The notes below the pieces were generated by a model. The model was not told where the DNA came from and made no database searches. It saw nothing but the letters and a program-made list of their open reading frames with translations. This document shows positions 1 to 8,100 of a stretch of DNA of 10,532 nucleotides, piece after piece. Made by a program: the position numbers and the translations under genes. The DNA lies in contig JALLPB010001254.1 of assembly GCA_036939975.1 (NCBI GenBank), positions 1 to 10,532 of the forward strand, written 5' to 3'. Positions within the stretch are counted from its first letter, which is position 1, and each line of letters opens with the position of its first letter. This DNA is from Cyclostephanos tholiformis. Its lineage: Eukaryota; Bacillariophyta; Thalassiosirophyceae; Thalassiosirales; Thalassiosiraceae.

Positions 1-685
1 GATCACTTCTTACTATTAATAACAAGTATTAGGTAAGATCGACGTGCAGACCAAACGCTTATGTGACTGCCCTTATAAGTCTACATAGAGGCGAGATGGG
101 TACTGCATGCTATAGATAGCCAACTAAAATAGATTAGACTCTTGAACGATCAGAACTCTAATGATTAGAAAGCACGTAACCTTGTAAGTTCAAACCTTGA
201 ATTTTCAGCCACTGATCTTTCAAATCTCATGCTCTGTATTATGTTATTTGCCCCAATGAAAACAGGTTTTGCATTCTGAATGGCAGGAATATGATAACAA
301 GGCAGTGGAAGACTGAAGCTGAGGACCAGGTTGTCGCTGAGCATCGTCACAGGACAGGTATGTTATCCAAGTGCAGAGATAAGTAACAGCACATGCTTAT
401 TGAGAAGGACGTTGAGATAAGCTCTACCATAGCATCAAAGGATACTATGATAGACAAGTTAAGCTGTGGCGGGAGTTGCAATCTTTGATGTTGATGCAAA
501 CATTGAAGGATCAGAAAGTAGACACTGAATGTCTCCTGTTTGCTCATTAGCAATCACAGAGAGATTTGAGGGATAGGATAGGTAGCATAATAGAATCTAA
601 GAGATGTATCATTATTATTATTAAGAGGTTGAGTGCTAAGATAGTTGATCAGGAAGAGATGTGCATAAGTTTTGGGAGTAAAGGG

Positions 686-725
686 TGAATCACTTATGAG
701 TCACTAGTAAGAAGTCACTAGGAAA
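686..725. promoter_or_regulatory. Cluster of bZIP/AP-1-like sites
   Basis: TGAATCA at 686-692 and TGAGTCA at 697-703 start 11 bases apart, one helical turn. A third partial copy, AGTCAC, follows at about 714-719. TGAGTCA is the classical AP-1/Gcn4 bZIP core. The sites lie about 500 bases upstream of the FUN14-like gene. Short motifs arise by chance, so a regulatory role is only a suggestion. Confidence 0.2.
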
Positions 726-1100
726 AAACACCGTGATGCAAAAGGAAAACTTTATAACTCAGACTGTGGGTGAAATGTTTCCACTAAAATAAAAATGAGA
801 GGTCATCTAATATATACATGATACAACTCAAAAATGGCATTTAGAGAGACTTTTTTTGCCGATTTTAATACTGGACCCCCTAACACCAACACCACAAAAC
901 CATACAAACACAAAGCAGCAAATTCACAATAAGGAAGCAATAGCAACAAAATCATGTAATATTAATATATATCAAATTCCTTTTTGTATTGATATTTTGG
1001 CAAATGAAAAGAAAAAAAATGGCTTCTGGAATTTAAAATGCAAAAGGGGGACGGGACCTCAACGAGGTTACAAATATTAGCATTTGGCCCTAATGGCACC

Positions 1101-1146
1101 TAACCACTGCCATCTCTGGAAAAATGCAAGAGATGGTGGTAGTTTA
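1101..1146. repeat. Imperfect inverted repeat / hairpin
   Basis: The left arm (1101-1117) and right arm (1129-1146) are imperfect reverse complements. There is a perfect 7-base core (CATCTCT/AGAGATG) beside an 11-base loop. Weaker complementarity continues outward (CACCTAAC near 1097 against GTTAGGCG near 1147). It sits about 60-100 bases before the start of the FUN14-like gene. It could be a cruciform, a regulatory palindrome or a mobile-element remnant, and I cannot tell which. Confidence 0.3.
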
Positions 1147-1181
1147 GTTAGGCGTCAGGCGTATTTTAATGCAAAATTAAA

Positions 1182-1190
1182 TATATAAAG
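1182..1190 (+). promoter_or_regulatory. TATA-like element before the FUN14-like gene
   Basis: TATATAAAG lies 16 bases before the first in-frame ATG (1207). If it works as a TATA box with the usual spacing of about 25-30 bases, transcription would start near 1210. The first ATG would then be missed, and the tandem ATGs at 1243 and 1246 would be used. In such AT-rich flanking DNA it may also be a chance match. Confidence 0.3.
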
Positions 1191-1206
1191 TTGTTTAAAG
1201 TAACAA

Positions 1207-2031
1207 ATGTCAACAAAGGACCGGGTCACATCATTACTAACCATGATGCGATCCACCAATCGCTTGTCACATCCCTTCGTCGTACACTTCGCATTCCTTT
1301 CGTTCATCCTTTGGATAGTCCTCGTCGCCGCAGAATCCGCCGTCGTCGAGGCTCAGAGCGGCCGTCGTTATTCCCATGACGGGGGGCTGTGGGGATCGGC
1401 GAAGGAAGCCGTCGAGCCAATGGTCCGCCCTGTATTCGGTTCGATATGCTACAACTACGACAAACTGGATGACAACGGCAGATTCTTTGCCGGTGCATGC
1501 GTTGGATTTGGGGCGTCGAAACTCGCAGTTGGAGGTGAGTGTCAAAAAGCTGCGATTCGCTTTGCTCCTATGCTATAATCGTTATCTGAATCTCAGGCAT
1601 ATTCGCCCTCGATGTTAATCCGACTTTTCCCAACGCGAACAGCGACAGTAAAAGCCCTCAAGACTATAGGCGCAGCTTACATAGTGTGAGCCCCCCCCTT
1701 CAAATTGCATTGTTATCGTTCCACTCTCGCGCGCGGACTAATTATAGCCTAACACGACTACTCCTCCTCCTTTATAAAACTAAAACGGAAAAGATTCGAG
1801 GGGCTGGAATACGCCGGCATGCTCAGGGACGCTCGTCGCTCCGCGAAGAATCGAAATGCGTTGGCGCGAATGCGAGATTGCATCCTTCGCACTGCTGACG
1901 GGATAAGACACGACGTGAGAACCCAGATGAACCCCGCCGGGTGGCGACGAAGGTGGACCAGTAGTATGGAGAAGGACAAGCCGGGAACGGTGGGATTTGC
2001 CACCGGTGCATTTTTGGGATTCATCCTCTGA
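1207..2031 (+). CDS. FUN14-like membrane protein with N-terminal signal peptide (3 exons, 202 aa)
   Basis: Exons are 1207-1534, 1643-1685 and 1794-2031, separated by two GT-AG introns. The joined frame is 609 bases ending in TGA, and an in-frame TAA at 1201 bounds the start. Residues 22-42 are strongly hydrophobic after a short basic stretch, like a signal peptide or anchor, with possible cleavage after A42 or A49. The C-terminal half matches the FUN14/FUNDC pattern: a Gly/Ala-rich helix (about 93-112, FFAGACVGFGASKLAVG), a second apolar helix (about 114-133), a basic amphipathic linker with many Arg, and a Gly-rich last helix ending GFATGAFLGFIL at the C terminus. In animals FUNDC1 is a mitochondrial outer-membrane mitophagy receptor. 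The location here is unknown, and the N-terminal leader suggests the secretory route or a plastid. The alternative start at M13/M14 (1243/1246) would give a more canonical signal peptide. The exon structure is firmer than the family call. Confidence 0.72.
1535..1642 (+). other. Intron 1 of the FUN14-like gene
   Basis: Donor GTGAGT at 1535 and acceptor CAG ending at 1642 make 108 bases, in phase 1. A second acceptor CAG ends at 1648, six bases later, and keeps the frame, dropping two residues (Ala-Thr). Reading through the intron meets a TAA at 1576-1578, so splicing is needed for the full protein. Confidence 0.75.
1686..1793 (+). other. Intron 2 of the FUN14-like gene
   Basis: Donor GTGAGC at 1686 follows ATA-GT, and the acceptor AAAG ends at 1793. 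The length is 108 bases, in phase 2. The join gives ...GAAYIVFEGLEYAG..., a continuous apolar helix, which supports these sites. A C-run follows the donor and a CT-rich tract (1760-1773) precedes the acceptor. Confidence 0.75.
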
Positions 2032-2138
2032 GGGCGATCCCTGGTTAGAGTTTATTAGGTACCCAACAATCAAAACGATGGTGGCGAATGATTTGCGCCT
2101 GGACCACCAGTGATAAGTTTCTGACGCCATTAATCTGT
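2032..2138. other. Short convergent intergenic gap
   Basis: Only 107 bases separate the stop codons of the two convergent genes. Both 3' UTRs must lie here or run into the opposing gene. I see no AATAAA on the + strand in the gap. Confidence 0.8.
2051..2056 (-). terminator. Candidate polyadenylation signal of the large gene
   Basis: AATAAA on the minus strand lies 83 bases downstream of the TAA stop (2139-2141). Cleavage 10-30 bases further would fall around 2021-2041, right at the 3' end of the convergent FUN14-like coding sequence. Poly(A) signal use in diatom-like algae is loose, so this is tentative. Confidence 0.4.
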
Positions 2139-5100
2139 TTATGTTATACGTTTAACGTTATTATGACTGTCCAGCTTACCAGTCTTGACACGTAGTTCCT
2201 CAGTATATAAAACGACTGCATCGTGCTCTGCTTTCGCCAATAGGCTTGTTAGTTCACTCTCAATTAATTTTTTTCCACCAGCAGCTTGTTCTAATCGGTT
2301 GACATTTGCCAAAGCAACAAGGCTCGTGTTCCTTGTGTTAATCACTGTGTTCAGTGGAACATTCAATTCGCCCTTCGCTGCACTCAACTTCAAAAGGCGA
2401 AGGGTATCATCCCGATGTTTGTTCATGACGGCTTGTAGCTCAACTTTATTTTGTTTCTTTGGAGAGATGCCGTTGATGGTTTTTGCTGATGGTGTAGACT
2501 TTCCTGAGCAGGGAGCCTTACGTTTGGTATTCCATTCGACTTGGCTAATTTGCAGAAGCTTTCTTTGTTCAAGACGATATTGAATTAGAGAATATAAGTC
2601 GACACTCTCCTCGGGGCACCACGAACCGCAAGTTTTCTTATTTGGGACGACAAAATATTCTTTGAACCCTGTTAATGGATCAGTGTGAACATAAGATATT
2701 GTCGCCCCTGTTGTAACTGGACTCTTGCTTGAATCGGTCTTCCGATTCGCAATGTTGCTGGCATTTATTATGACCTAACAGGTCAGAGAGTGGCGGCGAT
2801 AAGACTTAGTCACACGTCACATATCGTAGATATTCTATATACTAGGGAAAACCACTTACCGACTTGTCAATGTGAGCATCCAGAAATTTTAGGCAATGAA
2901 GTAAACCTTCGTAGGTATTGCATTCCATGGTTCGTTTCCTCCAGCGATGACAAACAGTAGTTTCGCCAACTTCATAAGTTGAGTCGTATGTGACGGACGG
3001 TGCACGAGCATATGCTGCATTACGTGCCAGCCATTTGACGATTGGACGTGGTAAGGAGCCATCAGGTTCAAAAAGCTTTTTCCCTGGGAGATGATGTGAG
3101 CTGACTAGATGCTCGAAAGCAATGGAAAAGGGAATGCAAGCTTACCTGCTATGGGCCAATATACCACAGAAGTATCGTCGTCCTTCAATAACTTCTCCAG
3201 TGTATCGACCTTCAACTCGACTATAGCACTCTCAACTTTGCTAGTCGTTATATCAGTCATACCCAGAAGGACCTTTATCTCTTGTCGTAAAATATTGTCT
3301 TCCTCGGTGCGTCGCCTCGAGGTAGACGACGCCAGCGAGTCACGTCTCGGAAGTTTCTTTTTCTTAAAAATACTATACTCTTCCTTGGCTATTGGTGTTC
3401 CGTCCTGATTGGTGGTTATTGCGGAAGGGGGAACGTAAGTCGACATTTCATTCTCATATCTGCTCTTGTCTTGCAACGCAGCCTCTTCCCATCGCACCTT
3501 TTCCTCGGGAGAGAGCGATTTGTACATCGCAGAGGTGAATTTAGCAAGTTGGCTGAAGCTCATGCCAGGATTATCCGAGCGGAATGATGGCCTCATTTTC
3601 TGTTGATAAATAAAGTAGGCTGACATGTCTAGGAAAGTAGAAACAAGACCAATCAAGTAAGAGATGCATCACACTGAAGAAGAAACAAGATGAATGCAGT
3701 CTTTTAGACGTACTCTTTTTGGGGGCGTTTGGATCGCGTGTAGCCTTACTTCCTTTATTGGACTTGAACAATCCGGCAGCGGCATAACTTCCATATTCAT
3801 TCTCAGAAATTTCGTCAAGAGACTTATCAATGTAAGGAGCGCCACGAGTGAAATTGTTGTTTGGGGACGGGCGTGGGCTAGTTCCAGTAATCGCAGATTC
3901 TGTTGCAGCATCAGTCAAAGGAGATATTTGCTTATCCGTGGCCTGCACAGGATCTGCCAGTGAATCTTTAGAAGCAGCATGTTGTATTGTTGAATGTTCC
4001 TCACTTGAAGCTGACTTTCCATAGCTCTCTATTTTGGAGGAACTCGTCACATTCTTAGAATCGTATTCGGCCTTTCTCTTGCTCCCTCGCTTGTTAAGAG
4101 AATGACCTTTGCTTTTCAAGGCATCCACTAGTAAGCTGTTGAATAGACGTTGAAACAGACGTCGAATATCGTTTCCCTGGCAGCGCTCCCATTTGCGTCG
4201 GATACTTTCCTGCTTAGGACTCCACCCTTCGGACAAAGTTGATGGTGATAAGCAACCAACCACTTCAACGGGGCGAAAGTTACTTTCCTTCGGGTTGTAC
4301 CAATGCGGAAGAAAGGCTTTCAGACAGCAGTTATCAACCATATAAACCAAAAGTGAAGACAGTTTCCGTATCGACTTAGCCTGCTTGATCCTTTTCTTCC
4401 AAAAACTAGAATCATACACATCATGATCGGATCTACCCCAGTTCAGATCGAGTAGGCACGCATTGCGGAGAGTTCGTTCCAGACAGATCATATTGTCGTG
4501 TATCGGTTTGATAGGGTCGAAGACCTGAATAGACACATCAAGATCGAGATGATCAGTCATATCTAATATTGTAGCTGATATTGGAACCGTGCTGGTGGGA
4601 TAGAGATATTTATTCATTTCGAGATTATCATGCAATGGGTGAAGGAACAGATTCTTGACAATTGGCACTGAGGGAGCCTTGCGATAGCTATTCAAATATT
4701 CTATCGCACGTTCAGAGTTGTGCACAAGAAATTCGTTTTTTTCCTTCTGATGAGAAATGAGAGTTCGCAAGTTTTTCTGTGTAATGTTGAGTGGCGATAC
4801 CTCTCCGTCGGTTACCATCTCTTGATCGGCAAACACTTTTTGTGGATCAAATGGGATACGCAACCAGGGAAGAGCCAAACAAATTTCAGGGCCCAGTAGC
4901 TTAAATAGCTCCTGAACTTGTGGACCATTTAGAGGCAAGGGAGGTTTATGGAAAGCAAACGGTTGAGGTTTTCCAGCGCAAGACTGAATTACCGACAAAC
5001 TGAATGGGTCGAACGGCTCAAGCGTGGATCGATATCGTGCGAAAATGTTTCCAGAGGTGACAAGGAACTCGACACCATCGAGGAGTTTGCAGCTGTGTTT

Positions 5101-8100
5101 GATTGGACGATTTCTAAACTCCGCCTCGTGATCAACTGGGGCTTCATGTTGCCTAGACATTTTTGATGTTTCTCGTGTTCCCAACTCAAGATGATGATGA
5201 TGATGATCGGTTACATACTCGATGGGAACGACACGATCGCGCGTCTTCGGCTCATTCTCTAGATATTTTACATCCACGTGTGTCACTACAGTCGAAACAA
5301 CCGTCTGTCCTGGGGTGGCAGTAGTAGCGGCGTGGACCTTCTCGATATGCCCTAATCCCCCAGGGCAATTAATGCCTGACCACGTCCGCGGCAAGACAAA
5401 GACCATGCGACCAACCTGGAGCCATGTCTGTGCTGTTGCCGATGTTGAATTATTGACAGCAACGACGGTTGCAGGAGGAGAAAGAGGGGAGAAATGTGCA
5501 GCATCGACATGGGCGGCATTAGTAATAGCATCAGCCTGGAATTTATCCTCAACTTGAGGCATATGAAAGGAGGGAGACTGCTGCTCCTGTAGATTTCTTG
5601 TCATAGAAGACAGATTCTTCTTCACTTCAGCCTGATAGTCTGATTTTCGTTGCTGATTGGAAGACTCGAGATCCTCAATTGAGAACCATCCCACAAAAGG
5701 TCTTCTCTCGGATCCAAGTGGTCCCTATGCATGATGCGTACACAAACAAAATCCTTTATTAAAAAGGACACAAAATAATAGTTGTGATGCGTGGAATGAC
5801 GACATTCGTTACCCCTGCTTACCATTTTCGAAGCATCGACAATCGTACACTCAGGGCATAGCCATTTCTGAGGTAATTTTGCAGTTGCTCTCATCCCAAC
5901 ACACACCCTGTGAAAGCTTCCCGGGCATCCGTCACAACACAATAAATCCCCTTCGACGCCGCAAACAGTACACTCGTCGTCATTAAATATTTCTTCATAC
6001 TCATGTGAAAATGGTGGCATACCGTAAGGAGAGGAGAAATTCGAAGTGAGCGTCTGCCGTCGAGTCATTTCGTCTGATATTTCTGACACTTGCAGAAGCT
6101 CGTCAAGAATGAATTCAAGCATGGTTAGCTTGGCATCTAGGGATAGATGATGGTAAGGAATGCCACGTTCAAGTTGTTGGACTGGGATCATGTGTGCGAG
6201 GATCTGATCATCAAGAGATGCAGTGTCGCGTACTTGAAATGATGTGTCAGAGGAGATGCAATCGGTACCTATTTTCTTAGCCAAATGTCCTCCCTTGCTG
6301 GATCCGACCATGAAGAAATTTTCGATCGACTTCACAATCACGTTGGGGACGACTAGGGCATTACTATTTGCTGATCGAAGTTGCACTGGATGAACTAGAA
6401 TGGGTGGGCGCGACGAGCGGGCATGAGGTACAGCAGATGGACCAACAGACTGTGGGCGTAGCGCAGAAGGAATTATTTTGTCTTGGTGAGATGGATTTCT
6501 TGGCAAGGAAACGGACCTAGCCCCACTTTTGTCAGAAGTAATGCATTGAAACTGCGTCCGAGGATTCGGTATTACCGCACTAGGTAGCACAATTTCCTGA
6601 CTAATGGACAGCTGCATCACAGAAGGTGGAATGAAAGGCTGGGCTTCTTGGCTTTCTGGGGAAATCATAGCTCCTTGGCTCTGAAGATGTGACTTGCTAG
6701 AAGTCGCGATTATGGGCAACTTCAGCCTCACAACATTGATGGCCGGCGGATCCACGGCATTGCAGTTTTTGTTATCCCCTACTGCCGGTGTATTTGAAGT
6801 ATCAGAAAAAACACCTTTGCCAATACCCTCTTTTTCAGGTCCAGAAGGTATGATTCTGGGACCACCACGACCAACAAATATGAGCTTATTGTCTGGACTA
6901 CGTGCTGCCACCTCAACATTGGATACTTGAATACCACGAATTCCCGATATGGGCGATGACGACAATGATGACAACTGATGTCGGGGACGTGCATCAAAAT
7001 CACTTGGCAGTATAGGAATTGTTTCACCAATGCCACCATCTTGTGGCCGTTGCGACTTATGATACTGCCTCACCCTACCACCGATACTACTTGTCTTCGA
7101 CTTCTTCTTGGTCGGAGAAATATAGTCATCGTCATTATCGTCACCATTGTCTACATTATCTGACTCCTCTGAGACATTGCTCATCCAGCCAACTGATGAT
7201 TTCAGAGTAATTTTCTCCTTCGGATACGAAGTCCTTTCGCGCTTCTTTGCCAATGTTGTCATAGTTGACTGCCTGCTAACATTAGCGACTCCGACAGAAG
7301 AAGTCGCGCCCACAGAGGCAGGACTGTGAGCAACCTTGCCACACAATTGCACCGCAGCCCTGATATGAAATGGACAGCAGACGAATCGGCCATATTGATT
7401 GCATCTACCAAAAGGACCCGACGGACAACGATGCGCCCAGTCCAAACCGCATTTGGTGCCACTGCTGTTGTCGGCATCTGAGGGTAATCGGTCTTCGGTA
7501 CACTTTGTTCTACCATTTGGATGTAAATTAATACCATGCAATGGGGACATTGCAATAGACTTGACATCAATAAATTCCTCATCAACATCGACACTACAAT
7601 TGCTGCCGCCGCGCTGAGTGGTGCTCATCACATTCATAATATTTTCCTCGGTTGACATCAAACAATAGTCTTGGTAAAATAAAGGCCACGTAAACACATC
7701 TAAGAAATAGAGATTGTTCCCCCCACGCTTCCGAACAAATTCGTATTCAACTTCTTCTTTCTTCTTCTCTGTTTTCTCCAAGCTTCCAGTTTTGCAATCA
7801 TTAGAATGATTTCTCTCGTCTCTTCGTCTCCTTGCGATCATGTCAACGACTCCGCCGTCGCCAAACTTTTCATAAAAATACCCCCCCATGTTGCCGTTAC
7901 TGCATCCACTGACACCACGGCGATGGACCGCCCACGCAGATGCAAATAACACTCTCAATACCCTCACGTGCACCTCCGCCAACAATTTGCTCGGTATTGG
8001 TAGTACCAATGCATTGGTAAAAGCTTGGAGAGTAAAGGGACTCAATCGCAGCTCTTTGGATAACGTGCGAAGAAGAGAGTACGCAGCCGCGGCACGGTAG

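Larger units (their letters stand above)
1..1206. other. AT-rich intergenic region, no gene supported
   Basis: No reading frame here resembles a known protein. The open frames on both strands are 60-75 residues, low in complexity and lack splice partners that would extend them. Visible small elements are a short ATT microsatellite at 611-622, bZIP-like sites at 686-703, an imperfect hairpin at 1101-1146, and a TATA-like run at 1182-1190 just before the downstream gene. The stretch presumably holds the upstream regulatory DNA of the gene starting at 1207. A noncoding RNA cannot be excluded by eye, but I see no tRNA or rRNA. Confidence 0.6.
2766..3146 (-). other. C-terminal WHIM-like module (residues about 2330-2407)
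   Basis: The spliced sequence reads GKKLFEPDG, LPRPIVKWLARNA, then YEVGETTVCHRWRKR with W2377, then a helix ending LKFLDAHIDKSVI. The WR-then-Leu-rich-helix pattern resembles the WHIM3/D-TOX segments of DDT-domain proteins, where a Trp-Arg pair caps a helix packing on the DDT region. It would be the second such segment in this protein, after residues 1907-1976. It is encoded by exon 4 with its edges in exons 3 and 5. Assignment is by pattern only. Confidence 0.45.

Noticed and set aside
165..553. Two overlapping minus-strand open frames of 61 and 68 codons
   Set aside because: Their sequences are unlike any family I know, and no splice signals would extend them. The region has AT-rich noncoding composition.
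856..1080. A 74-codon + strand open frame
   Set aside because: Asn/Thr/Lys-rich translation reflects AT-rich DNA. It has no recognisable motif and no continuation, so a chance frame is more likely.
2185..2583. A 132-codon + strand frame opposite the last exon of the large gene
   Set aside because: It is antisense to a well-supported coding exon and its translation shows no known domain.
5622..5721. Protein tail after the PHD finger in the unspliced frame
   Set aside because: A strong GTAAGC donor and an ATAG acceptor remove it, and splicing joins two long frames in phase 0. It was kept only as a possible retention isoform.
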